This document shows positions 1-11,115 of a DNA stretch of 64,000 nucleotides, piece after piece. The notes under the pieces were generated by a model. It did not search any database and was not told where the DNA came from. It saw only the letters and a program-made list of their open reading frames with translations. Origin of the DNA: an uncultured Paracoccaceae bacterium (GTDB lineage Bacteria > Pseudomonadota > Alphaproteobacteria > Rhodobacterales > Rhodobacteraceae); assembly GCA_947498645.1 (NCBI GenBank), contig CANMKS010000001.1, positions 2,890,032 through 2,954,031 on the forward strand. The letters run 5' to 3'. Every line of letters begins with the position of its first letter. Positions within the stretch are counted from its first letter, which is position 1. Both the position numbers and the translations under genes were made by a program.

Positions 1-1
1 C

Positions 2-1129
2 GTTTTTTACCGGGCCCGGCAAATGGTCGCCAAGGGCGTTCCTGTGACAGAACTGACCATCGGTGAACATGACATCCGTACCAGTCAGGATATCCTCGCG
101 GCAATGAATGCCTCTGCCAGGGGCGGCCACACCGGCTATGCCATGGTGCCCGGTACTGATGATTTGCGCCGCATCGTGGCGGACCGGATTGCGGCCCGCA
201 CCGCAGTACCAACCACCAAGGATAACATCCTGATTACACCGGGCGGTCAGGCGGCGTTGTTTGCCACACATATGGCCGTTTGCAATCCCGGCGACACAGC
301 CCTTTTCATTGACCCCTATTACGCCACCTACCCCAGCACCCTGCGCGGTGTTGGTGCGATACCCAAAGCGGTCGTGACATCCCCCGACACCGCATTCCAG
401 CCAACAGGCGCGGCATTGGCCGCGGCGGCAAAGGGCGCTACCTCTCTTTTGGTTAACTCGCCCAACAACCCAACCGGCGCGGTTTATTCCATGGCCACGA
501 TGGAGGCGATTGCCGACACCTGCATCGCCAATGATCTTTGGCTTATTTCGGATGAGGTTTATGACACGCAAGTCTGGGAAGGCGCACACATCAGCCCGCG
601 CAGCCTGCCCGGCATGGCAGAGCGCACGCTGGTTGTGGGGTCCATGTCCAAAAGCCACGCCATGACCGGCAGCCGCGTGGGATGGGTGTGCGGCCCAAGC
701 GATGTAATAGCGCGATTGATCGATCTGGCCACCAATACGACCTACGGTGTGGCGGGGTTTGTGCAGGACGCGGCCCATTTTGCGCTGGGTCAGGGTACTG
801 AGGTTGAAGAAACCGTCGCCGCCCCGTTCCGTCGCCGTCGCGCATTGGCGTTGGACGCCCTGAAAGGGCAAAACGTCGTGCGCGCTGTTCCGGCCCAAGG
901 GGCGATGTATGTGATGCTGGATATTCGCGCCACCGGGCTGTCGGGCGAGGCCTTTGCAGAGGCCCTGTTGGACGAAGAATTGATTGCCGTGATGCCGGGC
1001 GAAAGTTTTGGCCAGGCGGCTGCCGGTCATATCCGCGTGGCGATGACGGTCGCGGATGAGGCGTTTACTGACGCGCTGAAACGTTTGGTCCGTTTTGCGC
1101 AAAACCATGCAAAGGTAGCTGCACAATGA
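2..1129 (+). CDS. PLP-dependent aminotransferase, class I/II (5' end cut by the window)
   Basis: This is a fold-type I aminotransferase. The frame is open to the first base of the window, so the true start lies outside; residues below count from the first ATG at 23. The PLP motifs are present: SPNNPTG at about 146-152, the aspartate motif DEVY at 177-180, and the Schiff-base lysine K210 in GSMSKSHAMTGSR, followed by a phosphate-binding Arg at 218. Its stop overlaps the next gene by ATGA, so it is probably co-transcribed with the PEP-mutase-like lyase. Substrate specificity cannot be read from the sequence. About 20 N-terminal residues are probably missing, because RARQMVAKG normally sits near residue 25 in this family. 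Confidence 0.9.
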   Translation, partial: VFYRARQMVAKGVPVTELTIGEHDIRTSQDILAAMNASARGGHTGYAMVPGTDDLRRIVADRIAARTAVPTTKDNILITPGGQAALFATHMAVCNPGDTALFIDPYYATYPSTLRGVGAIPKAVVTSPDTAFQPTGAALAAAAKGATSLLVNSPNNPTGAVYSMATMEAIADTCIANDLWLISDEVYDTQVWEGAHISPRSLPGMAERTLVVGSMSKSHAMTGSRVGWVCGPSDVIARLIDLATNTTYGVAGFVQDAAHFALGQGTEVEETVAAPFRRRRALALDALKGQNVVRAVPAQGAMYVMLDIRATGLSGEAFAEALLDEELIAVMPGESFGQAAAGHIRVAMTVADEAFTDALKRLVRFAQNHAKVAAQ

Positions 1130-1935
1130 CCACTATCGGCGAAACCTTCCGTTCCCTGCATGTGCCCGGCGACCCTTGCCTGATGATCAACGTCTGGGAT
1201 CGCGGCTCTGCCAAGATGATGCAGAGTATGGGGGCCAAGGCCTTGGCGACCTCTTCTGCGGCACATGCGTTTACCATGGGCAAGCCGGACGGCGGCACTG
1301 TCACGCGGGATGAGGCGCTGGCCCACGCGGCCGAGATCCTTTCGGTTGTCACAGTCCCTGTGCAGGGCGACTTTGAAAACGGCTTTGGCGACGATCCGGA
1401 CACTTGCGCCGAAACCGTGCGCCTGTCGGCCGAACTGGGCCTTGCCGGGATCTGTATCGAGGATATCGCCCTGCCCGCAGACACTGCCTATGCCTTTGAT
1501 CTGGCGGTCGAGCGGATTGCCGCGGCAAGTGCTGCCGCGCGGGCGCTGCCGCATGATTTCGTGCTGACAGCGCGCGCCGACGGGATTTTGCGCGGGCAAT
1601 ATGACACTGATGAGGCCATCCGCCGCCTGCGCGCCTTTGCACAGGCAGGTGCGGACTGTCTTTATGCACCCTTGCCCCCCGATATGGATGCGCTGGCCAG
1701 AATCTGTGCCGCCACGGACCTGCCGGTGAATGCGCTTGTTGCCGGGCGATTTACCCGGCAAACCCGCGCGGATTTCGCCAAGATCGGCGTGGCCCGGCTT
1801 TCGCTTGGCTCCACGCTGGCGCGCATCACCCAACGGGCAATGCATGACGCGGCAACCCAAATGTTCGGTGCTGGTGATTTCAACGCTTTGCAAAATTCAA
1901 TCAGCAGCGATGTCATCGACGATCTGCTGACATAA
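1126..1935 (+). CDS. isocitrate lyase/PEP mutase superfamily protein
   Basis: A 269-residue TIM-barrel protein of the isocitrate lyase/phosphoenolpyruvate mutase superfamily. The metal-binding acidic motifs are visible as QGDFENGFG (about residues 80-88) and GICIEDI (about 112-118), and a conserved TARAD follows near residue 150. Family members cleave or rearrange C-C or C-P bonds of 2-oxo or hydroxy acids (carboxyphosphonoenolpyruvate, oxaloacetate, methylisocitrate). The exact substrate is not decidable here. Its start overlaps the preceding aminotransferase by 4 bp, suggesting translational coupling and possibly a shared catabolic or amino-acid pathway. Confidence 0.85.
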   Translation: MTTIGETFRSLHVPGDPCLMINVWDRGSAKMMQSMGAKALATSSAAHAFTMGKPDGGTVTRDEALAHAAEILSVVTVPVQGDFENGFGDDPDTCAETVRLSAELGLAGICIEDIALPADTAYAFDLAVERIAAASAAARALPHDFVLTARADGILRGQYDTDEAIRRLRAFAQAGADCLYAPLPPDMDALARICAATDLPVNALVAGRFTRQTRADFAKIGVARLSLGSTLARITQRAMHDAATQMFGAGDFNALQNSISSDVIDDLLT

Positions 1936-1966
1936 AAAGAGACCCACCGGCGAAGCGGCGGGTCTC
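1934..1966 (-). terminator. intrinsic terminator of the outer-membrane protein gene
   Basis: GAGACCC (1939-1945) pairs with GGGTCTC (1960-1966), with further CCG/CGG pairing inside the loop. Read on the minus strand it is followed by five T (1934-1938), so it terminates the minus-strand porin-like gene. The T-run overlaps the stop codon of the convergent lyase gene. Confidence 0.75.
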
Positions 1967-2036
1967 AAGTCAACATCCAGAACGACAGGGTTTGGGAAGG
2001 GACAGTGCGCCCGGATGCTTTGCTTTATCCGTTAGC

Positions 2037-2657
2037 TTAGAAGCTGAAGGACACACGTGCGGAGGCTGTTGTCGCGTCGATATCTGAGGCACCGCCAAAG
2101 TCTTCGAACTGGTGCTGCAACACTTCACCACCAACGCGGATGTTGTTGGACAGCTGATAATCCAGACCGATACCACCGAATGAACCGTCATCGGTTTCAT
2201 CCAATGCGCCAGAGGTTGTAGCCCGTGCCACACCAGCTGTCAGATAGGGCATCCAGACGCCTGCGTCATACCCAACCCGCAGCTTTGCACGTGCAACGCT
2301 GTCCAGTGCGATGTCGGCGGCATCGTCTTCGATCTGCGTGCCGTCAACGTCCAGTTCTGCGCCCAGAACGATTGTGCCGAGGTCATAAAGGTAACCGGCG
2401 TGCACACCGTATGTCAGACCGTTTGTGTCGTCATCCAGGGCGTCGCTGTCGAGCTGGCCGTAACCAACCTGACCACCCGCATAAAAGCCGGTCCAGTCTG
2501 ATCCCATGCGCACAGGGGGTGGCGCCATAACCGGGGCCGGTGCTGGTGCAGGCGCAATTACCGGCTCTGCCATGCCGCCTGCTGACGCCATCCCTGCAGC
2601 CATTGCGAGAGGGGCTGCTAGCATGCTCGTGCGGATGAGTGTCGATGTCGTTTTCAT
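2037..2657 (-). CDS. outer-membrane beta-barrel protein (OmpA-like/Omp25 type)
   Basis: A 206-residue exported protein. Residues 1-26 form a signal peptide ending in GMASA. A Pro/Ala linker (residues 33-49, a run of AP repeats) precedes a barrel of about 150 residues that starts with the typical WTGFYAGGQVGYG. The chain ends in RVSFSF, the terminal-Phe signature read by the BAM complex. Length and layout fit small eight-stranded barrels of alphaproteobacteria such as Omp25/RopB. It is a single gene with its own terminator and a palindrome-rich upstream region. The function is structural or unknown; no enzymatic activity is implied. Confidence 0.85.
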   Translation of the reverse strand: MKTTSTLIRTSMLAAPLAMAAGMASAGGMAEPVIAPAPAPAPVMAPPPVRMGSDWTGFYAGGQVGYGQLDSDALDDDTNGLTYGVHAGYLYDLGTIVLGAELDVDGTQIEDDAADIALDSVARAKLRVGYDAGVWMPYLTAGVARATTSGALDETDDGSFGGIGLDYQLSNNIRVGGEVLQHQFEDFGGASDIDATTASARVSFSF

Positions 2658-2871
2658 TTGTTGTCTCCGATTTTTCGGTTGTCGTGTGCGGCATATCTGA
2701 CAACGTCTGAGGCAGGTTCAACCAGCCTCACGGGCCTGTGAATTTGGTCGGCCAAAACTGGCGGAGTGCGGTCGGAAAGATCGGCCAAACACCGCCCAAA
2801 AATGAAACAGTTTCATCATTTCGGCGTGATTGTGTCGCGATCAGCGGGATTTAGCGCGGAAATTGGGGAAT
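2658..2871 (-). promoter_or_regulatory. upstream region of the outer-membrane protein gene with palindromes
   Basis: No gene fits in this 214-bp gap. On the minus strand TTGAAC (2716-2721) and AGATAT (2693-2698) form a plausible -35/-10 pair with 17-bp spacing. The -35 sits inside an imperfect 21-bp palindrome (2709-2729, one mismatch pair). Further upstream are a perfect palindrome ATGAAAC-A-GTTTCAT (2802-2816) and two copies of TCGGCCAAA (2748-2756 and 2781-2789). This looks like a regulated promoter. The factors are unknown; GAAAC/GTTTC palindromes are typical of TetR-family operators. Confidence 0.4.
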
Positions 2872-3978
2872 TTAGCCGGTGATATTGAAGTTGCCGCTGA
2901 TCGTCCCACCGGTCATCGGAGCGGCAACGCCAGTGGTTTGAGGGCTGGAGAGCGGCAAGCCGCGCGCCACCCGCACGGCAAGATATCCAAAGGCCTGTGC
3001 CTCGATCATGTCACCGTCCAAACCTGCGTCCTCGACCGGTGAAACCGGGCAAGCAAGAGCCGCGGCCAGCCCCGTCATCAGCGTCTTGTTTTGCCGTCCG
3101 CCGCCAGTGACAAATAGTTTGGCGGGCGATGCCGGGCAGACCTTCACCGCCTTTTCGACACTGGCGGTCACAGCTTTGGCAAGGGTGGCAAGCGCATCGG
3201 CGTCCGGCAAAGCGCTCACCGCATCTGACAGCCCGGTGAAAGCACCCCGATCCAGCGACTTTGGCGCGGGTCGCGTGAAAAATGGATGCGACAGGAAATC
3301 ATCCACAATCTGCTGATCTGCGGTCCCCATTGCCGCAAGCGCCCCATCCAGATCGTAGGATAACCCGCTGCGCTGCATCATCAGATCGTTCATCGGTGCA
3401 TTCGCCGGACCGGTATCAAATGCCAAAAGCGCCGCAGGGTCTGCGGGATCATCGCAGGATGGATCAACCCAGGTGATATTGCCCACACCACCGAGGTTCA
3501 GAAATGCAATCGGCGCATCCGCCTTCATCCATTTCGCCAAGGCAAAGTGATAAAACGGGGCCAGGGGCGCGCCCTGCCCGCCTGCCGCCACATCAGCCGT
3601 GCGAAAATCCCATGCGACAGGCACGCCAAGCTGTTCCGCCAGGCGCCCGCCATCACCACATTGATGAGTGCCGCGCCCGCCGGGGTCATGGGCCAGCGTC
3701 TGCCCGTGAAATCCCGCCAATGCGATACCGTCAAAACCAGACATCAGCGCAACATGTGCATCCTCAACCACACTCTGCGCTGCCGCCACATCATCCGTTT
3801 GCCATCGACCCAGATGCGCCTTGAGAATTGCCTGCTCTTGTGGCGTATAGGCCCTGTAAGCGGTCGGGCCAAAGCTGTGGATCGCAATGCCGTCCGTCTC
3901 GATCACGGCGGCATCCACACCGTCCAGCGATGTTCCCGACATCGTGCCCAGTGCCCTGACGGTTTCACCTTCAAACAT
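2872..3978 (-). CDS. anmK: anhydro-N-acetylmuramic acid kinase
   Basis: A 368-residue sugar kinase that phosphorylates 1,6-anhydro-MurNAc during cell-wall recycling, giving MurNAc-6-phosphate. It opens with [15 protein letters not shown], the ATP/phosphate motif of AnmK, and carries [19 protein letters not shown] and a late [12 protein letters not shown]. The frame stays open further upstream, but the ATG at 3978 is preceded by a GGAAAG Shine-Dalgarno and gives the usual AnmK length (E. coli 369), so the longer reading is rejected. It is divergent from tyrS, with only 63 bp between the two starts. Confidence 0.93.
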   Translation of the reverse strand: MFEGETVRALGTMSGTSLDGVDAAVIETDGIAIHSFGPTAYRAYTPQEQAILKAHLGRWQTDDVAAAQSVVEDAHVALMSGFDGIALAGFHGQTLAHDPGGRGTHQCGDGGRLAEQLGVPVAWDFRTADVAAGGQGAPLAPFYHFALAKWMKADAPIAFLNLGGVGNITWVDPSCDDPADPAALLAFDTGPANAPMNDLMMQRSGLSYDLDGALAAMGTADQQIVDDFLSHPFFTRPAPKSLDRGAFTGLSDAVSALPDADALATLAKAVTASVEKAVKVCPASPAKLFVTGGGRQNKTLMTGLAAALACPVSPVEDAGLDGDMIEAQAFGYLAVRVARGLPLSSPQTTGVAAPMTGGTISGNFNITG

Positions 3979-4041
3979 CCGCTTTCCCTTGCCCCGGCTG
4001 ATCACTATAGAGTGCATCGTGACGCAAGCAGGAACAAGCCT

Positions 4042-5292
4042 ATGACCTACCATCCCAAATCTGACTTCATCAATGTGATGATGACGCGCGGCTTTCTGGC
4101 CGATTGCACAGATTATCAGGGCCTCGATGAGGCGCTGAGCAATGGGGTTGTGCCGGCCTATATCGGCTTTGATGCAACGGCGAAGTCGCTGCATGTCGGA
4201 TCGCTTATTCAGATCATGATGCTGCGCTGGCTGCAAAAGACGGGCCACAAGCCGATCACGCTGATGGGTGGCGGCACCACGAAAGTGGGTGATCCATCAT
4301 TCCGCGCCGATGAACGGCCCTTGCTGGGACCAGAGCAGATTGATGCCAATATCGCGGGCATCAAACAGGTATTCTCGGCCTATTTGACCTATGGCGATGC
4401 GCCAACCGATGCGCTGATGATCAACAATGCCGAATGGCTGGATGATCTGAACTACCTTGATTTCCTGCGCGATATCGGGCGGCATTTTTCCATCAACCGG
4501 ATGCTGTCGTTCGAAAGCGTGAAATCGCGGCTGGACCGCGAACAATCGCTGTCCTTCCTCGAATTCAACTACATGATTTTGCAGGCCTATGACTTTCTGG
4601 AATTGAACCGCCGCCATGGCTGTCTGTTGCAGATGGGCGGGTCTGATCAATGGGGCAATATCGTCAACGGGATCGACCTGACCCGCCGTGTGCTGGATCA
4701 AGAGATTTATGGCCTTACCTCGCCCCTGCTGACCACCAGCGATGGCAAGAAGATGGGCAAGTCTCAGGCCGGGGCGGTCTGGCTGAACCCGGATATGTGC
4801 AGCCCTTATGAATTCTGGCAATTCTGGCGCAATACCACGGATGCCGACACCGGCCGGTTCCTTAAGCTCTACACCGAGCTGCCACTGGACGAATGCGACC
4901 GCCTGGGTGCGCTCGAAGGGTCCGAGAACAACGCCGCCAAGATCATCCTCGCCAATGAGGTGACAACGCTGCTGCACGGGGCCGAGGCCGCACAGGCGGC
5001 AGAGGCAACCGCGCGCGAAGTCTTTGAAAAGGGCGGCGTTGGGGATGATTTGCCGACGCTGACGCTCAGCGCGGATGAACTGGGTGACGGGATGTCCATC
5101 GTGCAGTTGATCGTCAAATCCGGACTGGCCAAAAGCGGCAAAGAGGCCAAGCGCCTGATTGCCGAAAACGGAGCCCGGATGAACGATGCGCCGCTAACGG
5201 ATGCGGGCACGATGGTTGACGCGGCAGCACTTGCCACCCCCATCAAGCTGAGCGCGGGCAAGAAACGCCACGCGCTGGTTCAACTGGGCTGA
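4042..5292 (+). CDS. tyrS: tyrosyl-tRNA synthetase
   Basis: A 416-residue class Ic synthetase charging tRNA-Tyr. Seen: [15 protein letters not shown] (the HIGH-equivalent, HVGS), [19 protein letters not shown] and GSDQWGNI for Tyr/ATP binding, the KMSKS-equivalent KKMGKSQAG, and a C-terminal S4-like RNA-binding tail ([20 protein letters not shown]). The frame is open much further upstream, but the ATG at 4042 has AGGAA ahead of it and the protein then matches the family length, so this start is chosen. Upstream sequence is shared with the divergent anmK. Confidence 0.96.
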   Translation: MTYHPKSDFINVMMTRGFLADCTDYQGLDEALSNGVVPAYIGFDATAKSLHVGSLIQIMMLRWLQKTGHKPITLMGGGTTKVGDPSFRADERPLLGPEQIDANIAGIKQVFSAYLTYGDAPTDALMINNAEWLDDLNYLDFLRDIGRHFSINRMLSFESVKSRLDREQSLSFLEFNYMILQAYDFLELNRRHGCLLQMGGSDQWGNIVNGIDLTRRVLDQEIYGLTSPLLTTSDGKKMGKSQAGAVWLNPDMCSPYEFWQFWRNTTDADTGRFLKLYTELPLDECDRLGALEGSENNAAKIILANEVTTLLHGAEAAQAAEATAREVFEKGGVGDDLPTLTLSADELGDGMSIVQLIVKSGLAKSGKEAKRLIAENGARMNDAPLTDAGTMVDAAALATPIKLSAGKKRHALVQLG

Positions 5293-5319
5293 GGACGGCC
5301 CAACCGATTAAGGAATGCC

Positions 5320-6561
5320 ATGACCCTGCTACAGATCACGTCACTTCTGATCGTTCTCGCAGGGGCGTTTGGCACGATAAACTACCTGTATCTGAAGTTA
5401 CCCACAGCGATTGGAATTCTGATCGTCTCGCTCGCGGCATCCTTTGGGGTGATGCTGCTGGATATCGTGGTGCCGACGCTGGGTGTTGCCGCTGTTGTGC
5501 GCGAGGCGGTGTTGGATATCGAATTTTCGGATGCCTTGCTGGAAGGCATGTTGGGGCTGTTGCTGTTTGCCGGTGCTTTGCACGTCAAACTGTCCGACCT
5601 GAAACGCGAATGGGTTGTCGTAGCCTTGATGGCCACGATTGGCATCGCCCTGTCGACGACCATCGTCGGCTACGGGTTCTCATGGCTGACCGGGATGCCA
5701 ATTCTGGTCGCACTGGTCTTTGGTGCGCTGATCTCGCCCACTGATCCGGTGGCGGTTCTGGGCGTATTGCGGCAGGCGAACCTGCCCAAATCGCTCGAAA
5801 CCAAGATCGCAGGCGAAAGCCTGTTTAATGATGGCGTAGGCTATGTTGTCTTTCTGGTGCTTGTCGGGCTGGCCTTTCCACATGGCGACAGCCACAGCGA
5901 AGGCATGGCAGGTGCTGTGCAACTGTTCTTTCAAGAGGCCGTGGGCGGTGCCGTGCTTGGCCTTGTGCTGGGCTGGCTGACCTTCCGCGTCATGCGCCGG
6001 ATTGATGATTATTCGCTTGAGGTGCTTATCACCCTTGGTCTGGCATTTGGCGGCTACGAACTGGCCGTCTATCTGCACGTCTCTGCACCCATCATGGCGG
6101 TCTGTGCGGGGCTGCTGATCGGCGATGTGGGTGCGAAATACGGCATGTCAGACGAGACCCGCGAGTATGTCGATGCCTTCTGGATGCTGATTGATGAAAT
6201 CCTCAACGCGGTGCTGTTCCTGCTGATCGGGATCGAGGTTTTCGCCATTGCATTTGAGTTCGATTTCCTTGTCGCAGGCGTTGCCTCGATCGCACTGGCG
6301 CTGGTGGCACGACTGGCGGCTGTCGCTGTGCCCGTCCTGATGCTGCGCCCGTTCCGTGGGTTCTCTGAAGGGGTGATTCCGGTGATGACATGGGGCGGGC
6401 TTAAGGGCGGTATTTCCGTGGCACTTGCCTTGTCATTGCCCGAGGGTGAATGGAAACCTCTGATCCTGACCGCGACCTATATGGTGGTGATCTTCTCAAT
6501 TGTTGTGCAGGGTCTGAGCGTGGCAAGCCTGGCCAAACACGTGACATCGACCGAAGGGTAA
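5320..6561 (+). CDS. CPA1-family Na+(K+)/H+ antiporter (NhaP type)
   Basis: A 413-residue inner-membrane exchanger with about 12 hydrophobic helices. Signature motifs are SPTDPVAV (139-146) and GESLFNDG (165-172); N170-D171 is the pair expected for electroneutral CPA1 exchangers. The C-terminal part includes TWGGLKGGISVALALSLP, typical of the family. It lacks the long cytoplasmic C-terminal domain of some relatives. AAGGA precedes the ATG. It lies 27 bp after tyrS and 4 bp before the PhzF gene. It is likely used for pH and sodium homeostasis, which fits a marine lifestyle; the ion is not decided by sequence. Confidence 0.9.
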   Translation: MTLLQITSLLIVLAGAFGTINYLYLKLPTAIGILIVSLAASFGVMLLDIVVPTLGVAAVVREAVLDIEFSDALLEGMLGLLLFAGALHVKLSDLKREWVVVALMATIGIALSTTIVGYGFSWLTGMPILVALVFGALISPTDPVAVLGVLRQANLPKSLETKIAGESLFNDGVGYVVFLVLVGLAFPHGDSHSEGMAGAVQLFFQEAVGGAVLGLVLGWLTFRVMRRIDDYSLEVLITLGLAFGGYELAVYLHVSAPIMAVCAGLLIGDVGAKYGMSDETREYVDAFWMLIDEILNAVLFLLIGIEVFAIAFEFDFLVAGVASIALALVARLAAVAVPVLMLRPFRGFSEGVIPVMTWGGLKGGISVALALSLPEGEWKPLILTATYMVVIFSIVVQGLSVASLAKHVTSTEG

Positions 6562-6565
6562 TTCG

Positions 6566-7417
6566 ATGACCGACTATGTAGTTTACGACGTTTTCACTGA
6601 CACCGCCTTTGGCGGTAACCAACTGGCCGTGATCCCCGACGCCACCGCGCTGGCCGAGGACCAATTGCAGCGCATCGCGCGTGAATTCAACTTTTCCGAG
6701 ACAACCTTTGTCTACCCGCCCGAAGATCCCGCCAATACCGCCAAGGTGCGGATATTCACGCCAACCATGGAGGTGCCCTTTGCAGGCCACCCGACCGTTG
6801 GCACGGCCATCGCACTCAGGGATGCTGGCGCGGCGGGCAATATCATCCTTGAACTTGGGATTGGTCCGATCCCCTGCACCTATCTGGGTAATAAGGCCGC
6901 TTTTACCGTGACCGCCCCTTTGCAGCGTCTCAGCACACCCGACCCGGCACTGATCGCAGCGGCACTGGGCCTGAATGCGGACGTCATCAAGACAAGCACA
7001 CATGCGCCCGTTCAAGCCAGCGTCGGCCTGCCCTTCGCCATTGTCGAACTGCAAGACCGCGCTGCTCTGACGCAATGCCAACCTGTCACCGATCACTTCC
7101 GCACAGCCGCGGCGCGCTACCCTTCGGATATGGATTTTGCGATCTATGCTTACGCGCGCGACGGCAACCAAATCGACGCCCGCATGTTCGCCCCGCTTGA
7201 TAACATCCCCGAAGATCCCGCAACCGGCAGCGCGGCTGCGGCCCTGGCTGCCCTGCTGACGGATATATCAGGGCGCGCGCAGTCGCTGAACATCCTGCAG
7301 GGCGAGGCGATGGGGCGCCCCTCTTACATCACCGCGCAGACCACCCCTGCTGATCCGATCCCGGTGACCATCAGCGGTGCCGCCGTGCGCACGATGCAGG
7401 GCACGCTGACGCTCTGA
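6566..7417 (+). CDS. PhzF-family isomerase
   Basis: A 283-residue member of the PhzF/diaminopimelate-epimerase-like fold. The catalytic glutamate of PhzF is seen as E45 in [20 protein letters not shown] (about 72-81) and [15 protein letters not shown] (about 215-229) are the matching phosphate/oxyanion motifs of the two pseudo-symmetric halves. In phenazine producers PhzF isomerises dihydro-3-hydroxyanthranilate. Here no other phenazine genes are nearby, so the substrate is unknown, and most homologues are generic enzymes of small-molecule metabolism or stress resistance. It is separated by 4 bp from the antiporter gene. Confidence 0.88.
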   Translation: MTDYVVYDVFTDTAFGGNQLAVIPDATALAEDQLQRIAREFNFSETTFVYPPEDPANTAKVRIFTPTMEVPFAGHPTVGTAIALRDAGAAGNIILELGIGPIPCTYLGNKAAFTVTAPLQRLSTPDPALIAAALGLNADVIKTSTHAPVQASVGLPFAIVELQDRAALTQCQPVTDHFRTAAARYPSDMDFAIYAYARDGNQIDARMFAPLDNIPEDPATGSAAAALAALLTDISGRAQSLNILQGEAMGRPSYITAQTTPADPIPVTISGAAVRTMQGTLTL

Positions 7418-7476
7418 CAGCACTGGAAACCCTGCGCCCTGCCCGCTATCACTGGGGGGACCAAGATGAGGCCGCA

Positions 7477-7896
7477 ATGTCCAACACAATTCTAGAGCGC
7501 TGCGAAGCAAACGGGTTGCGCATGACCGACCAGCGCCGGACGATTGCCGCTGTGCTGCAAGCGGCCGCCGATCATCCTGATGTCGAAGAGCTTTATAACC
7601 GCGCCTCTGCCGCTGATCCGCGTATCTCACTCGCGACCGTCTATCGCACCGTTAAACTGTTTGAGGAAACCGGCATTCTGGAAAAGCATGAATTCGGCGA
7701 CGGTCGCGCCCGCTATGAGGCAGCAGATCGCGAACACCATGATCACCTGATTGACGTGCATTCCGGCAAGGTGATTGAATTTGTCGACGCCGAGATCGAG
7801 GCCTTGCAGGAAAAGATTGCGGAAAAGCTCGGTTATCGGCTCATGGGTCACCGGCTGGAGCTTTATGCCGTACCACTGGATGACAAGGACACCTGA
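7477..7896 (+). CDS. fur: Fur-family metalloregulator (Fur/Mur)
   Basis: A 139-residue DNA-binding repressor. The winged helix contains the recognition helix ISLATVYRTVK (50-60). The metal-site motif HHDHLIDVHSGKVIEF (87-102) has the histidines but not the CxxC pairs of zinc-rich Fur proteins; the only cysteine is C9. This cysteine-poor form is typical of alphaproteobacterial Fur/Mur, which often sense manganese rather than iron. It is not Irr, which carries a HxH heme-type motif. It probably represses metal-uptake genes elsewhere. It is followed 2 bp later by a DMT exporter, so the two may be one transcript. Confidence 0.85.
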   Translation: MSNTILERCEANGLRMTDQRRTIAAVLQAAADHPDVEELYNRASAADPRISLATVYRTVKLFEETGILEKHEFGDGRARYEAADREHHDHLIDVHSGKVIEFVDAEIEALQEKIAEKLGYRLMGHRLELYAVPLDDKDT

Positions 7897-7898
7897 AC

Positions 7899-8789
7899 TT
7901 GGACAATATCCGTGGCGCGGCCTTCATGGTCTTTGCGATGTTCTGTTTTGCGGTAGAGGACGGGATCATCAAGCTTCTGGCCGACCGTATGCCCGTGGGC
8001 CAGATCATTGCGGTCACCTGCCTTGGCGGGCTGATTGCATTTCTGGGCTGGTCCATGATCAAGAAAGAAAGGCTCTGGCAGCCCGCCTATCTTGACCGCA
8101 AGGTCTTGCTGCGCAGTATCTGCGACACAGTTGGGTCACTGCTTTTTGTGACAGCACTCTCGCTGGTCCCTTTGACCACGGCGTCTGCTGTCATTCAGGC
8201 GACACCCTTGGTGGTCACGATGGGCGCGGCTGTTTTTCTGGGTCAGGCCGTCGGATGGCGGCGGTGGCTGGCGATTATCGTGGGCTTTGTCGGCGTGCTG
8301 ATCATCATCCGGCCGGGGATGGAGGGGTTTACCCCTGCCACGCTGCTGGCGGTGGGCGGTATGCTTGGGCTTGCCGCACGTGATCTGTTCACGCGCAGTC
8401 TGACGGTCAGGCTCAGCGGTCCGCAGCTTGCCACCCATACGTTTACGATGATTGTGCCGGCCGGTTTTCTTCTCATGTTGTTTCAGGGCCAGGAGGTCGT
8501 GCTTCCCGACGGGCATCAATCCCTGTTGCTGCTTGCCAGTATCGTTGTTGGCATGGTTGCCTATCTGGCCATCGTGGCCGCGACCCGTGGCGGCAATGCC
8601 GGGATCATCTCGTCCTTTCGGTATAGCCGGATGGTCTTTGCGCTGATCATTGGCTATGTGATGTTCACCGAAATCCCTGATGCCGCCACCTTGGTTGGCG
8701 CAGCGATCATCATCGCCTCTGGCATCTATACGCTTTGGCGCGAAACGCAGTTGCACCGCGCTTCACTTAAGGAAACCCCCGCGCTATAG
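7899..8789 (+). CDS. DMT-superfamily (EamA) transporter
   Basis: A 296-residue inner-membrane protein with ten predicted helices in two EamA repeats, the usual layout of drug/metabolite exporters. The second repeat begins near LGLAARDLFTRSLTVRLSG. The reading frame starts with TTG at 7899, directly after the fur stop and 11-12 bp behind AAGGAC. The ATG at 7926 (residue 10) is an alternative that would lose part of the first helix, so TTG is preferred. Substrate unknown. Confidence 0.85.
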   Translation: MDNIRGAAFMVFAMFCFAVEDGIIKLLADRMPVGQIIAVTCLGGLIAFLGWSMIKKERLWQPAYLDRKVLLRSICDTVGSLLFVTALSLVPLTTASAVIQATPLVVTMGAAVFLGQAVGWRRWLAIIVGFVGVLIIIRPGMEGFTPATLLAVGGMLGLAARDLFTRSLTVRLSGPQLATHTFTMIVPAGFLLMLFQGQEVVLPDGHQSLLLLASIVVGMVAYLAIVAATRGGNAGIISSFRYSRMVFALIIGYVMFTEIPDAATLVGAAIIIASGIYTLWRETQLHRASLKETPAL

Positions 8790-8795
8790 AGCGCA

Positions 8796-10686
<1,891 letters not shown>

Positions 10687-10699
<13 letters not shown>

Positions 10700-11115
10700 C
10701 CGCCGATCAGATCATCACGCAGCTTGACCTCGCCCCGCATCCTGAGGGCGGGTATTACCGCCAGACATGGATCGCGGAAAACGCGGGTCGTGCGACGGGC
10801 ACTTGCATCTATTTCCTGCTGAAAGCGGGGCAAGAAAGTCACTGGCACGCTGTCGATGCTGTTGAAATCTGGCACTTTTACGCCGGTGCTCCGCTGATCC
10901 TGTCGCTTGCCCCGTCGCTAGAAGGGCCCGCCACAGATCACCTGCTTGGCCCGGACCTTGCGCAGGGTGAACTGCCCCAGGCAATCGTGCCGAAAGGGCA
11001 CTGGCAAAAGGCCGCGACGACCGGCGATTGGACGCTTGTGGGCTGTACCGTCTCGCCCGGATTTCAATTCGCGGGCTTTACCCTCGCTGAACCGGGCGTG
11101 GATATCCCGCGCTAG
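10687..11115 (+). CDS. DUF985 cupin-domain protein
   Basis: A 142-residue single-domain cupin of the Cupin_5/DUF985 family. The typical opening LDLAPHPEGGYYRQTW, the metal-site region SHWHAVDAVEIWHFYAGAPL and the closing GCTVSPGFQFAGFTL are all visible. Function is unknown in the family; a sugar or small-ligand isomerase-like role has been suggested from structures. The stop overlaps the convergent KefB-type gene by 4 bp. Confidence 0.85.

Noticed and set aside
3547..4041. Extended N-terminus of tyrS (165 extra codons)
   Set aside because: It would overlap most of the divergent anmK start region and adds low-complexity residues; the ATG at 4042 with AGGAA matches the family.
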